Part shown: piece after piece, positions 44,649 through 54,181 of the stretch
Position numbering within the stretch: position 1 is the first letter of the stretch
Layout: the number at the start of each line of letters is the position of its first letter
Assembly: GCF_945956965.1 (NCBI RefSeq)
Contig: NZ_CAMFJS010000008.1
Span: 62,001-126,000, forward strand
Source: an uncultured Roseateles sp.
Lineage (GTDB): Bacteria; Pseudomonadota; Gammaproteobacteria; Burkholderiales; Burkholderiaceae_C
Direction of reading: 5' to 3'
DNA length: 64,000 nucleotides
Translations under genes and position numbers: made by a program
Notes under the pieces: model-generated
The model's input: the letters and a program-made list of their open reading frames with translations, nothing else
What the model was told of the DNA's origin: nothing
Databases searched by the model: none

Positions 44649-45205
44649 GCCTGCAGAAGCTGCCTGCATGAGCTGCAGGAGCACCCACAAAAGCGGGGCC
44701 TCGGCCGAGGAAATTCCTGCCCCGCGTGCATGCGCGAAAGGCGCGAATTGAAATGCACCCAAAGCCTGCCTTTGTTCCCAGCAAGGCAGTCGGTTCGATG
44801 CAACAAGCGGGCATCGGCCGCGCCTGCAGCACTGAGAACTCCGCCACAAGTAAGGCCGAAAAGTCCTGGCAATTCAGGCGAAACACGCAGGGCGTATCCC
44901 AGCGCAGCGAGCGCAAGAAAGGCGGTCACGCACGCCAGCTTCAACGCCCCTCTCCCATGAAAACAGGCCTCCGAAGTACCCGTAGCGACTGAACCCCACT
45001 GCCCTTTGCTGAGCTGGCTAACACGATCACACCGATGCGGCAATGTCCGATTACAGGTTCTCTCGGCACAAGCCCCCGCTGACCATGAGCGCACCGCAGA
45101 CGCAGTCCCCCGCGTCCTCGGCACCGCAGGTGCGCAGCCCACATGTCCACATCGAATGCGGGACACAGCGCCGAACCCAAGTCCAATAATTTCAGGAGTT
45201 AGACC
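44649..45205. other. Intergenic region upstream of the porin gene
   Basis: About 560 bp without a convincing gene, repeat or palindrome copy. It should contain the promoter of the porin/binding-protein/chemoreceptor unit. Confidence 0.35.
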
Positions 45206-46444
45206 TTGAGTAGTTTCAAGAAGACAGGCGCCGCACTCGCGAGTTGCCTTGCCATCGCCAGCCTGCCGGCAATGGCCGACAACAGCATCAAGTTCAGCGG
45301 CTTCGGCTCGTTGGCGCTGACCCATATGTCCAGCGACCAGGCTGACTTCAAAGGCGCCTTCGCTGATGTCCCCAATGGCGCCGGACGCAGCGCCGCCACC
45401 AGCGCCAAAGACAGCCGCCTGGCCTTGCAGGTCGACGCCGCCTTGAGCGAACAGCTGGACTTTGTTGGCCAGGTGATGACGCGGCAGAACCGCTTCAACA
45501 ACTACAAGCCCTCGATCGAGATGCTCAACCTGAAGTACAGCTTCAGCAAATCCACCTCGCTGCGCGTCGGCCGCATTGCCCACCCGTTCTTCTTGGCCTC
45601 CGACACGCGCCTGATCGGCTTCGCCAACACCTTTGCCCGCGGCCCCTCTGAGGTCTACAACCAATCGCAGATCTACAACTCTGACGTGGTCCAACTCTCG
45701 CACCGCATGGCGCTGGGCGGCGGCAATGCCGTGATGACAGCGGGCATGGGCGAGGCCAGCTATGGCAACCCCACCTCGAACGCCGCGCTGGCCGATGAGG
45801 ACAAGGGCAAGTACCGCAAGCTGATGTTTGCCGACATCAACTGGGAAGTCGGCGCCCTGCTGCTCAGGCTCAGCCATCACACCGGCCACAGCGACTTCAC
45901 CGCCAACGCCGCCAAGCCGCTGTACACCAATGCTGGGCTGGTCAACGCGGCCCTGGCCGATGAACTCAGCCTGACGGACAAGAAGGTCTCCTTCACCGGC
46001 CTAGGCCTGGTCTACGACCCCGGCAGTTGGCTGATTCAGGCCGAATACACGATGACCCGCTGGGGCCTGGGTGCCAAGTCGGTCGTTCCTGGCGCAGATG
46101 CGTTCTACGTGATGGGCGGCTGGCGCGCCGGCGCCCTGACGCCCTACGCCATTTATGCCAAGCGCAAGACCGACGAGCCGCGCGTCGTCAGCGAATTTGC
46201 GGTGCCCCAGCTCAATGCCGCCTTCACCGGCTATGCCGCCAACACCGCCAATGCTCAACACACCGTGTCGGCCGGCCTGCGCTGGGACTTCCAGCCCAAT
46301 ATGGCCCTCAAGCTGCAGTACGACCGGGTCACCGTGGATGCGAAATCAGGCGTCAGCTTCCTGACCAATCTGAACCCGGCCAACCGACCCAAGCAAGGCG
46401 ACAGCTTTGACGTGCTGGGCCTGAATCTGGACTTCGTGTTCTGA
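45206..46444 (+). CDS. Outer-membrane beta-barrel porin
   Basis: The 412-residue product has a signal peptide (MSSFKKTGAALASCLAIASLPAMA), then alternating strands such as SIKFSGFGSLALTH and WLIQAEYTMTRWGL, and ends ...LGLNLDFVF with the terminal Phe of a barrel protein. The start is TTG 45206, with AGGAG seven bases upstream. It resembles uncharacterised proteobacterial porins often followed by a small periplasmic binding protein. Together with the next two genes it may serve uptake and sensing of an anionic substrate; the ligand is unknown. Confidence 0.83.
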   Translation: MSSFKKTGAALASCLAIASLPAMADNSIKFSGFGSLALTHMSSDQADFKGAFADVPNGAGRSAATSAKDSRLALQVDAALSEQLDFVGQVMTRQNRFNNYKPSIEMLNLKYSFSKSTSLRVGRIAHPFFLASDTRLIGFANTFARGPSEVYNQSQIYNSDVVQLSHRMALGGGNAVMTAGMGEASYGNPTSNAALADEDKGKYRKLMFADINWEVGALLLRLSHHTGHSDFTANAAKPLYTNAGLVNAALADELSLTDKKVSFTGLGLVYDPGSWLIQAEYTMTRWGLGAKSVVPGADAFYVMGGWRAGALTPYAIYAKRKTDEPRVVSEFAVPQLNAAFTGYAANTANAQHTVSAGLRWDFQPNMALKLQYDRVTVDAKSGVSFLTNLNPANRPKQGDSFDVLGLNLDFVF

Positions 46445-46455
46445 GGAGCCATCAC

Positions 46456-46890
46456 ATGACAACCATGACTCAACTCAAACACGCCGCCGCCGCACTCGCC
46501 CTGGCTGCCCTGCCCTCGCTGGGCCTGGCACAAGTGGCCGTGATCGTGCATCCCAGCATGTCGATCAGCGGTGCCAAGGCCGAGCAGATCGCCGATGTTT
46601 TCCTCGGCAAAAGCGATGCCGTAGGCGGCGCGAGCAATCTCACCGCCATCGACCAAGCCGAAGGCAGCGCCGTGCGCGACAGCTTTTACAAAGCCGCCGC
46701 TGGCCGCGACGCCGCCCAGCTCAAAGCCTACTGGGCCCGCCTGACCTTCACCGGCAAGGCCAAGCCGCCGCAAGCCCTGGCCAATGACGCCGAGGTCAAG
46801 AAGCAAGTGGCCGCCAAGCCTGGCGCCATCGGCTACATCTCGGCCGGCTCCGCAGACAGCAGCGTCAAGGTCGTTCTGACAGTCCAGTAA
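46456..46890 (+). CDS. Small PstS-like periplasmic substrate-binding protein
   Basis: The 144-residue protein has a signal peptide (about 1-25). The sequence [29 protein letters not shown] resembles the first lobe of phosphate-binding (PBP-like) proteins, and the C-terminal [17 protein letters not shown] is typical of that family. It is only half the size of PstS. It lies 11 bp after the porin and 71 bp before the chemoreceptor gene, so it may present a ligand to one of them. Confidence 0.75.
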   Translation: MTTMTQLKHAAAALALAALPSLGLAQVAVIVHPSMSISGAKAEQIADVFLGKSDAVGGASNLTAIDQAEGSAVRDSFYKAAAGRDAAQLKAYWARLTFTGKAKPPQALANDAEVKKQVAAKPGAIGYISAGSADSSVKVVLTVQ

Positions 46891-46896
46891 AGCCAA

Positions 46897-46936
46897 GCGG
46901 CCCCGGTCATACGCCAGCAGGCGAGACCGGGGCCGC
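46897..46936. promoter_or_regulatory. Twelve-bp perfect inverted repeat before the chemoreceptor gene
   Basis: GCGGCCCCGGTC (46897-46908) and GACCGGGGCCGC (46925-46936) enclose a 16-nt loop in the gap between the binding protein and the chemoreceptor. No T-run follows. It may stabilise the upstream mRNA end or lower downstream expression. Confidence 0.5.
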
Positions 46937-46961
46937 GCGCATCCGATTTCCAGGAGTTTCA

Positions 46962-48473
46962 ATGAACATCAAAACCCGCATCACCCTGCTGCCGGTGTTC
47001 GGTGCCATCATCTTCACCATCGGCATTGCCATCGTGCTGGGGCTGTCCAACCGAACCCTTGCGGCGATTGATGCCGTGCACAACACCGCCTACCCCTACC
47101 TCGACGATTCCACCCAGTTTGCCAACCAGCTGGAGGCGATGGGCGTGGCGATTCAGAGCGCCGTTGCCGAAGGCGAGAAAAAGCGCCTGGACGAAGTCCG
47201 CGAACGCGCTGGCGCGTTGCGCAAACTGCTGGACAGCATGGGCCGGTTCGACGCACACAAAGACTCCGTCGCCCGCCTAAGCGGCAGCTTCAGCGCCTAC
47301 GAGGCCGCCGCCATCCATGCAGCAGAACTCATTCTTGGCATCAAGCCCGGTGACGCGCAGACCGCCATCGACCCCATGCAGCGAGCCCTGAGCGCCGTGC
47401 AGGCCGATGTGAAGCAAATTCGCGAAGAAGCCTCAGCCGGCTTCGCCGGTGAGCTGAACAGCGCCCGGGCGGGCGTGACCCGCGGCTTGTGGGCCATTGT
47501 CTTGAGCGCAGTGGTGGTGATTGCCGCGCTGGGCCTGGGCTCGGTGCTGCTGATCGGCAATGTCTGGCGGCAACTCGGTGGCGAGCCGGAGTACGCGCGT
47601 GACGTGATGCGGCTGATGGCGGGTGGCGATCTGTCGCAAAGCATTCAGGTGGCGCCAGGTGCTGAAGACAGCCTGCTGTCCGCCGTGCGCGATATGAGCG
47701 CCGGCTTGTCCGCCATCGTGGCCGGGGTGCGCAGCGGCACCGATTCCATCACCCTGGCCTCGCGTGAAATTGCCTCAGGCAATCACGACCTCTCCGTGCG
47801 CACTGAGCTGCAGGCCGGCTCGCTGGAGCAGACCAGCAGCAGCATGCAGGCGCTGACCGAGGCCGTGAGCCACAGCGCAGATGCCGCCGCCCAGGCCAAG
47901 CAACTCGCCGGCTCCGCCACCGATGTGGCGCGCCGCGGTGGCGACGTGGTCGGCCGCGTGGTGACGACCATGGACGAGATCAACAGCAGTTCCAAGCAGA
48001 TCTCAGACATCATCGGCGTGATCGACGGCATCGCTTTTCAGACCAATATCCTGGCGCTCAATGCCGCCGTGGAGGCCGCCCGCGCGGGTGAACAGGGCCG
48101 CGGATTCGCCGTGGTGGCCGGCGAGGTTCGCAGCCTGGCCCAACGCTCAGCCGAAGCCGCACGCCAAATCAAAGGCCTGATCGGCAGCAGTGTGGAACGC
48201 GTCGCAGCCGGCAGTCGCTTGGTACAAGACGCCGGAAAAACCATGGACGAAATCGTCGGCAGCGTGCAGCGGGTCACCGACATCATTGGCGAAATCTCCA
48301 GCGCCACCAGCGAGCAAAGTAGCGGCCTCGTCCGCATCAGCGCTTCCGTCGTGCAACTGGATCAAATGACCCAGCAAAACGCCGCCCTGGTCGAACAGGC
48401 CGCAGCTGCGGCGAGCAGCTTGGAGCAGCAGGCGCAGCAGCTTCAGGGGGCGGTGGCAACTTTCAAGCTCTGA
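46962..48473 (+). CDS. Methyl-accepting chemotaxis protein
   Basis: The 503-residue receptor has a membrane segment at about 8-30, a periplasmic helical domain (about 35-170), a second segment (about 172-195) and a HAMP region. The hairpin tip reads [41 protein letters not shown] (about 347-387). Its layout is the Tar/Tsr class with a four-helix sensor. The neighbouring small binding protein could deliver a ligand. A good AGGAG site lies before the ATG. It would steer swimming toward a compound taken up by the porin. Confidence 0.93.
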   Translation: MNIKTRITLLPVFGAIIFTIGIAIVLGLSNRTLAAIDAVHNTAYPYLDDSTQFANQLEAMGVAIQSAVAEGEKKRLDEVRERAGALRKLLDSMGRFDAHKDSVARLSGSFSAYEAAAIHAAELILGIKPGDAQTAIDPMQRALSAVQADVKQIREEASAGFAGELNSARAGVTRGLWAIVLSAVVVIAALGLGSVLLIGNVWRQLGGEPEYARDVMRLMAGGDLSQSIQVAPGAEDSLLSAVRDMSAGLSAIVAGVRSGTDSITLASREIASGNHDLSVRTELQAGSLEQTSSSMQALTEAVSHSADAAAQAKQLAGSATDVARRGGDVVGRVVTTMDEINSSSKQISDIIGVIDGIAFQTNILALNAAVEAARAGEQGRGFAVVAGEVRSLAQRSAEAARQIKGLIGSSVERVAAGSRLVQDAGKTMDEIVGSVQRVTDIIGEISSATSEQSSGLVRISASVVQLDQMTQQNAALVEQAAAAASSLEQQAQQLQGAVATFKL

Positions 48474-48574
48474 CGGGAGTTGACGCCGAGAGTCGTTCCC
48501 AAGAGTGAACGTCTTGCTAGACCGTCGCGGCCATACCGAATTGCGTGTGCCAAACTCGTACACGACAATGTTGA

Positions 48575-49066
48575 CTGTTCTGCACAGACAGCTCACTTCG
48601 AGCTCGACAAGCTGGGTCGCAAACAAGCAAGGAAAAGTGGCAGCAGCAAAAGGGCTGGTCAAAAGCGATAGATAAAGCCGAAGAAGATCCCAACAGCTGT
48701 TACGAACGCCAGCGTCACCGCATCACGCAGACGATCTCACAGTTCACATTGCCATTAATGCTCGACGTCTACCACCGCTTCGATGGCGACTTGATTGCTG
48801 CAATCGTGCTGGGCGAGATCGGCGTCCGCAATGTAGGGGTCTGGCTCTCAGATAGGGACAACGACGCCAGCGCTCTGGAGGATCAAGGTCGCTACCGCGA
48901 TGTATTGCGTCCTTGTAATGCGCTGTCGATTGCAGAATCAACAGGCATACCACGCGAAACGGTACGACGCCGTGTCGAGACATTGATCGCTCGGGGCTGG
49001 GTCTACCGTGATGCGCTCGGGCATCTGTATGTGCACCCCCACGTGGCAACCGAGTTCGATGACTAG
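48575..49066 (+). pseudogene. Winged-helix regulator remnant
   Basis: An open frame runs from 48575 to TAG 49066. Its last third reads CNALSIAESTGIPRETVRRRVETLIARGWVYRDALGHLYVHP, a plausible MarR/ArsR-like recognition helix and wing. No ATG with a ribosome site is found. TTG 48749 or ATG 48758 could start a product of about 100 residues, yet the frame stays open further upstream without a good start. I therefore read it as a decayed or 5'-truncated regulator. GC content is lower than in the steroid region. Confidence 0.4.
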
Positions 49067-49318
49067 ACCAAAATGACCCAACAGCGCTTGCGCGAGACAT
49101 CAGCTAAGTTGGATTCTCTTTTGTCCAAGCCTCAAGAGGCCAGTGAATCGACTGAGAACTAACACGAGACCTAGCTTTGGTGCATGCGTCCGGCCATCCC
49201 ATCTTGAATTGACCCATCGCGACCGGAAGGATCGTGTCGTCGAAGAGAAGGTTAGACCGACGGTAGCTCATTAGGTGAGCCAGGTCGCAACGGCGCGTCA
49301 CTCCGGCGGGCATCCAAG

Positions 49319-50719
49319 TCACAGAAATTCAGGCTTTATTTTGGCCGCCTCGCCGGCGAGTTGGGTCAGGCGGGCGGCCTGTCCCATCACGAAATCACGG
49401 AGTTGACCCGCGAAGGCGCGCTCACCGGCGTCGACATAGTCGTCTGCCAAAGCCTGCGCCGGCGCGTGTTGCATGACCAGCTTCGCTAGCCGCGCGGCCT
49501 CGCGTTTGAGCAGCTTTCTGTCGATGCCGCATCGCTGTGCAAAGTCCGCCACTTGGAACGCCCCCACCTCGTCCAGCGAGAAGGCATCGCCCCAGGCCAT
49601 TGCCAGTTCGTGGTCGATGTCCGGGTACTGCACCACGCTGACCAGGTCGTACCAAGGCGCAGGGTCGAGACCCTCGCGTCGAACGAAGAACGAAAAGTTC
49701 TTGCCATGCGCGTCGCTGTTGCCGATGAGGAACTGGAACAAGGCCCACCTGACCAGGGTTATGCGTGCCACGGCCTTGTTCACGGTCTGTTCCACGCGTT
49801 CGAACAACATTTCGAAGCTCACACCGTCCCGGATATTGCGGACATGCTCTGCGCCCCCCAAGTTACGCTCGTACTTGAAGCTTTCGGGCAGGTCCGAGGC
49901 CTGGCAGGCGTCGATGATGTGCAGGCGCTGCACGGTGGGCTCGTTAGCGCCCTGTCCGACACCCTGCACGACAACCCGGTCGAATCGGCGCACGACGAGT
50001 ACCGGCCGCGGCGTCCGGTAGATGCTGACGTCTGCGACGGGCAGCCCCATGCGCCGGGCCAGGGACATGCAGAAGTGTTCGTTGATGACCAGATGGGGCG
50101 TTACCTGCCGCGCGGGGTCGGGCTTGAGGATGTGTGTCGACGCCAAGGGGGGCTCGACCAGGAACAGGCGCCCACCGTCTTCCAGCGGATGGTCCAGATA
50201 GACCATCAACTTGTCCTGCACTCCCGCGATGGACATCCTGACCTTGCCATCCCAGACCGCCAGCGGCAGCTCATCGCGGTCGGCGATTCGTTGGTCCAGT
50301 TCATCGCGGGTCACTTCACGCGGCGGCTTGGCGGCGACGGCGGGTGGCACTTCGTCCGAAGGCCAGAACCGGAATGCCCCGGTGGTCTCGGTCCCTAGCG
50401 CGCTGATGAGGGCGTAGATGTTCGATTTGGAGACCCGGTAAGTCGTGGCCGCGATGTCGAGCGCGCGGCCCTCGGGCAGCAGGTTCTCCACGAAGCGTTT
50501 CACGGCGCCGGCGGCATAGCCGTCGGCCGGGGGCTGGAAAGGCAGTGCGGGCGATAGCGGAAACGCCGCCGGCGTCGCGACCCAGTCCGCGTCGTAGTCC
50601 AGCGACCACCGGTCGTTCATGGGCTCGTAGCCCAGCGTCGCCACCTTCTGGTCGTCCGCCCAGAGCTTGAGAGCATGCGAACTCGGTGCGTCGGTCAATG
50701 TGCCGGTTGCCGAACTCAT
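49319..50719 (-). CDS. hipA: HipA-type serine/threonine kinase toxin
   Basis: The 466-residue toxin has the HipA N-terminal subdomain (about 15-115), the ATP-loop segment SIAGVQDKL (about 168) and the catalytic segment FLIGNSDAHGKNFSFF (about 335), then the metal-binding YDLVS. In E. coli HipA phosphorylates glutamyl-tRNA synthetase and blocks growth; other branches have other targets. Its ATG overlaps the hipB stop by 4 bp (ATGA). It is complete. Confidence 0.92.
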   Translation of the reverse strand: MSSATGTLTDAPSSHALKLWADDQKVATLGYEPMNDRWSLDYDADWVATPAAFPLSPALPFQPPADGYAAGAVKRFVENLLPEGRALDIAATTYRVSKSNIYALISALGTETTGAFRFWPSDEVPPAVAAKPPREVTRDELDQRIADRDELPLAVWDGKVRMSIAGVQDKLMVYLDHPLEDGGRLFLVEPPLASTHILKPDPARQVTPHLVINEHFCMSLARRMGLPVADVSIYRTPRPVLVVRRFDRVVVQGVGQGANEPTVQRLHIIDACQASDLPESFKYERNLGGAEHVRNIRDGVSFEMLFERVEQTVNKAVARITLVRWALFQFLIGNSDAHGKNFSFFVRREGLDPAPWYDLVSVVQYPDIDHELAMAWGDAFSLDEVGAFQVADFAQRCGIDRKLLKREAARLAKLVMQHAPAQALADDYVDAGERAFAGQLRDFVMGQAARLTQLAGEAAKIKPEFL

Positions 50720-51015
50720 GACTTCTCCGGGCGCGCGACGGCGGGACGCAAGGCAGCTTGCATGCTGGGATGGTCCTTGGGGCCGAGCATGAGTGCGAGC
50801 CCGAGGCTGTCCAATACTGCCAGCAGCTTGTCCAGTCGAACGGAGCCTTTGCCGTTCTCGAGGCGAGAGAGCAGGTCGACGGAGACGCCACTCAAAGAAG
50901 CTGCGTCGTCGATTCGAAGCGACTGCTCACGTCGACGAGCGCGAATGGCCGGCCCAACGGTGGCGGCGTCGGTAACGCGCAAGAGGTTGTGTAGGGCAGC
51001 AGGGGTGGAAGTCAT
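50716..51015 (-). CDS. hipB: HipB-type XRE antitoxin
   Basis: The 99-residue Cro/C1-type helix-turn-helix protein contains IRARRREQSLRIDDAASLSGVSVDLLSRLENGKGSVRLDKLLAVLDSLGL. Start 51015 (MTSTPAAL) is preferred over 51084 because the longer reading would include operator repeats. It would neutralise HipA and repress its own promoter. One of the four operator-like repeats overlaps the start codon. Confidence 0.9.
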   Translation of the reverse strand: MTSTPAALHNLLRVTDAATVGPAIRARRREQSLRIDDAASLSGVSVDLLSRLENGKGSVRLDKLLAVLDSLGLALMLGPKDHPSMQAALRPAVARPEKS

Positions 51016-51176
51016 TTCGGAATTTCCGGGATGATGGCCTTCTGTGCGTACCCAGAAGGTGGATTTCTTGAATTCCGAAATCATGCCACATCTTCGCTTT
51101 TACAAGCTGTAATTCATCAAATTCCGAAACTAACTCACTCCTAAACGCTCCAATAAAAAATCTTAAATTCCGAAAC
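51015..51176 (-). promoter_or_regulatory. Four HipB operator-like repeats
   Basis: The 10-mer AATTCCGAAA occurs at 51071-51080, 51120-51129 and 51166-51175, and its inverse TTTCGGAATT at 51015-51024. The spacing is roughly 47-50 bp, close to multiples of a helical turn. The stretch is AT-rich and lies directly upstream of hipB, as expected for a cooperative autoregulatory promoter. Confidence 0.75.
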
Positions 51177-51416
51177 GACTCGGGTCATACGTCACATCGG
51201 GCCGCACACCGATTGCCGCCGTAGAAAGGCGGTCAGAGGTTCAAGGCGCCCAAATGCGATTGAAGACGGCCGATCGAAAAGCTGATATCCGACAGAGCGA
51301 GGCCGCCCCGAGATTAGGGCCTCGCCCACTTGAGCAGCCCGTTCCACACGGGGCGAGACGAAGATGGCTATCTCGCGACTAAGTCGGGGCTACCAGGTGG
51401 ATAGGATTCAAAGGCT
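51177..51416. other. Intergenic stretch, nothing recognised
   Basis: With the hipB operator region and the small frame that follows, this forms a poorly coding accessory gap up to 51841. I see no tRNA, repeat or clear remnant. Confidence 0.3.
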
Positions 51417-51593
51417 ATGGGGACGTATTGGCTAACACATAGCGATCACATTCGTGGGCTTGGTCTCCAAGACTGCGGGAGATGCGTTTTTTCGCCAAAC
51501 TACACGGCGTTCTATTGCGACGATCTCGACGAGGTTTTTGCCGTGCTCGATGAACTGGCTGAGGAGGCAATCCCTCGGCCTGCTGAATCGTGA
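51417..51593 (+). CDS. Possible small protein of 58 residues, unrecognised
   Basis: ATG 51417 opens a frame that translates to a balanced composition, beginning MGTYWLTHSDHIRGLGLQ and ending VLDELAEEAIPRPAES. It has two clusters of Cys (LQDCGRC and FYCDD) and an acidic C-terminal helix. A weak AAAGG precedes the ATG. It matches no family I know, and it may be a fragment of a decayed accessory gene. Confidence 0.3.
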   Translation: MGTYWLTHSDHIRGLGLQDCGRCVFSPNYTAFYCDDLDEVFAVLDELAEEAIPRPAES

Positions 51594-51841
51594 AGCCGGC
51601 GGCGGGGTGTCGGGAGCTACTCGGTCGAGGTCATAGTCAGCTTGGAATGCCGATGGTGATTGCGAGGCTGGCCCTTGCAGCTCAACGCCGCGGGTTTTTC
51701 AACGGGGGCTTAGATGCGCCGATTGGAAGGCAGCTTCAGCGCAGCGAATTCAGAACAACGAAGGCCAGTTCAGGGTCGATAGAGTGAATTGATTCCTACA
51801 GGGCCAGCACCCGCTTTGGGCACGAAGCTGCCCGTTGGAAC

Positions 51842-52567
51842 TCACGGCCGCGCATGCGTCACCCGCGTCAGCATGAAGACCGAGGCGTCGGCATCCAACA
51901 GTGCCGCCAGCGCGGGCGCAAGATGGGCGCGCACGTCTTGCCCGGCCAGCGCTTGCTGTGCTTCTTCGGTGGAATCGAACCACCACTCGACCACCATGTC
52001 GTACTCGTAGCCCGCGGGCGGCGCGTCAACCACCTCGTTGACGACTAAGCGTTCGGCTTGACCCAGTGCCCCGCGCAGCAGTTGGCGGCCAGGGCCGGCG
52101 GCGCGCCAGGCCAGACGAAAGGCGTTTGAGCTCAGCGCGGGACGGCGGCGCAGAAAGCCGTGCAGCACGACGGCGCTGTGCGGCCCGTCGCGCAGCACAT
52201 GCTCGGCGCAGACGAGGCTGAACTCGCGCACATAGCGGTCGAACACACGGGGCTCATCGGGTTTCATGATGGCCAGAGTCTCCGGGTCGCTCCAGATCGC
52301 GGTGGCGGCCTCACGGTCGGCCAGCAGCAGCAGGTTGACGCCGTCATAGTGCTGGCTGATGCCGGGCTGGGCGGGCAGATCCAGCACGCGGGAGCATTGC
52401 GTAACGCGCTTGACGCGCTGGCCGACATTGCGGCATTGCCGGCCCAGCGCCGAATGCTCGCGCCAGGCCTGCGCGAAGTCCGCAGCAGCCAGGCGCGGGT
52501 TGCGGCGCGCCAGATAGATCATCTTCCAGGCGCTGGCGCGCTGGGCTTCGCTCGTCGTGATGCTCAT
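51842..52567 (-). CDS. EthD-like ferredoxin-fold protein
   Basis: The 241-residue protein appears to hold two related alpha/beta units. The first begins WKMIYLARRNPRLAAADFAQAWREHSALG (about 15-45), which is the EthD/NIPSNAP pattern, and the second ends with DMVVEWWFDSTEEAQQALAG (about 190-210). EthD-type proteins accompany degradative oxygenases and hydrolases but their reaction is often unknown. No clear Shine-Dalgarno is seen before the ATG. The neighbouring MFS gene has the same orientation, 128 bp upstream. Confidence 0.65.
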   Translation of the reverse strand: MSITTSEAQRASAWKMIYLARRNPRLAAADFAQAWREHSALGRQCRNVGQRVKRVTQCSRVLDLPAQPGISQHYDGVNLLLLADREAATAIWSDPETLAIMKPDEPRVFDRYVREFSLVCAEHVLRDGPHSAVVLHGFLRRRPALSSNAFRLAWRAAGPGRQLLRGALGQAERLVVNEVVDAPPAGYEYDMVVEWWFDSTEEAQQALAGQDVRAHLAPALAALLDADASVFMLTRVTHARP

Positions 52568-52695
52568 GATTTCGTGAGGGGTGAAGATGAAAAATTAGTG
52601 GGTGTCAGTTGTGCGCGGTCCTTGTGCCAGACCCCGACTGCGAATTCACACGCTGGCAGGCAAGGCCTAACGCAAAGGCTGTTGCTGTTGTCCGC

Positions 52696-54051
52696 TCATG
52701 CCTGCACCCGCAGCGCAGCATCTGCGCGGGCGTGCCGCAAGGCGGGCCCATAGCTACGCATTGCCATCACAAAAGCCAGCGCGCCCGGCAGCAAGGTCAG
52801 CACCATCAGCACCAAGGCCCAACGCAGGCCGTCGCCGGGGCCGCTGAGCGCCAGCGTGCGAGTGAGCATGTCGCTGAGCCAGCCGGCGGCAATTGGCCCC
52901 AGGCCATTGCCGATCAAGGCGCCAGTTAACAGAATCAGCGCGCTGGCGGTGGCGCGGCGCGCCGGCCCAACCACCAGACTCAAGGCGGCGAACACCGGCG
53001 CCACCCACCAGATCACAAAAAAGGCATAGGCCCAGATCAGCAGCCCTGCCAAGAGCAAGGGGCCGGGCGGCAGCAGCAGATAGGCCAGGCCACACGGTGT
53101 GGCCAACAACAGGCCCAGCGCCGGCACGCCGATCTGCCAGCGCGGGTCGCGGCGGGCCAGGCGGTCGGTCAGCGCGCCGGAGCACAAGCCACCCAGCACC
53201 GAGACCAAGGCCGCGCCGGCCGACACCATGCCCGCCTGCGCCAGGCTCAGGCCATGGCGGCGCACCAGCAGCGAGAAATTCCAGGTGCCGAAGCCATAGC
53301 CGGCCAGAAAGGCGCAGGCTGCGCCCAGCAATAGCCAACGCGTCAGCGGCAAGGCCAGCAGCTCGCGCACCGCGCCCGGCTGCTGGCCGGCCCGCCCTGC
53401 GTTCGACGCGTCACTAGCTGACTGCGGCTCCGCCACGCTCAAGCGCAACAAAAGCGCAAGCGCGATGGAGCTGGCACCCACAATGGCCAGGGTCCAACGC
53501 CAACCCCACTGCTGCGCAATCCAGGCGCCCAGCAACAAGGCCAAGAGCGCGCCCAGGCTGGAGCCGGTGCCAAACACACTCAGCACCCGGGAGCGCTGTT
53601 CAACCGGGTAAAGCTCGGCCAACAAAGCCATCGAAGCCGGGCCTGCGCCAGCATCGCTGACGGCGCCGCCGCAGCGCGAAAGCATCAAGCTCCAAAAGCC
53701 CATGGCGGCCGCCCCGGTGGCCGCCAACAAGCCGCCCAGGCTGCGGCAAGCGACGATCAAGCGGCGATGGCGGCCACGATCAGCCAAGCGCCCCAAGGGA
53801 ACGCCGAGCATGGCAAAGCTGAGCGCAAAGCCCAGGCCGGTGATCAGGCCAATTTGCAAATCGCTGAGGCCAAACTCCGCCTTCACCGGCTGAATCAACA
53901 CGGCCAGGATTTGACGGTCCATGAAGGCGACGGCCGACATCAAGGTCAGCAGCGCCAAGGTGTAGTGCGATTGGGCTTGCTGTTGCAGCTGCGGTCGTGG
54001 AGCTAAGTGCGCCTGGCCGTTCGGCGGGGCTGTGGGTGGCGCCTGGTTCAT
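52696..54051 (-). CDS. MFS transporter
   Basis: The 451-residue permease has twelve predicted helices after a hydrophilic N-terminal tail (about 1-28). The MFS signature after helix 2 reads LGRLADRGRHRRLIVACRSLGG. AFMDRQILAVLIQPVKAEFGLSDLQIGLITG is typical of the spinster-like branch, whose members occur often in steroid- and aromatic-degrading bacteria. It is divergent from the serine hydrolase gene, with the perfect palindrome between them. Confidence 0.88.
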   Translation of the reverse strand: MNQAPPTAPPNGQAHLAPRPQLQQQAQSHYTLALLTLMSAVAFMDRQILAVLIQPVKAEFGLSDLQIGLITGLGFALSFAMLGVPLGRLADRGRHRRLIVACRSLGGLLAATGAAAMGFWSLMLSRCGGAVSDAGAGPASMALLAELYPVEQRSRVLSVFGTGSSLGALLALLLGAWIAQQWGWRWTLAIVGASSIALALLLRLSVAEPQSASDASNAGRAGQQPGAVRELLALPLTRWLLLGAACAFLAGYGFGTWNFSLLVRRHGLSLAQAGMVSAGAALVSVLGGLCSGALTDRLARRDPRWQIGVPALGLLLATPCGLAYLLLPPGPLLLAGLLIWAYAFFVIWWVAPVFAALSLVVGPARRATASALILLTGALIGNGLGPIAAGWLSDMLTRTLALSGPGDGLRWALVLMVLTLLPGALAFVMAMRSYGPALRHARADAALRVQA

Positions 54052-54084
54052 GCGCCTATCTTGGCTGCGTCACTAAGCGCACAG

Positions 54085-54104
54085 CATCGTCCGCGCGGAC
54101 GATG
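54085..54104. promoter_or_regulatory. Perfect copy of the regional palindromic operator
   Basis: CATCGTCC-GCGC-GGACGATG is a 20-bp perfect palindrome between divergent genes: the MFS transporter (start 54051) and the serine hydrolase (start 54182). It defines the consensus of the eight sites. Confidence 0.7.
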
Positions 54105-54181
54105 CCGGGCCGAAGCCAAGACCTACAGTCGCCCGGCACGAGGCCGCAATGCCAACACAACAACAGCAAGGAGACCTGACC

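Noticed and set aside
44583-44960. Open frames in the gap before the porin gene
   Set aside because: They overlap the strong terminator, and their composition is unlike a protein.
49104-49322. A 72-codon minus-strand frame downstream of hipA
   Set aside because: It has no ribosome site, domain or coding bias; it touches the hipA end only by chance.
51454-51636. A 60-codon frame overlapping the 58-residue candidate
   Set aside because: The composition is Arg/Ser-rich and less protein-like than the frame starting at 51417, and it has no ribosome site.
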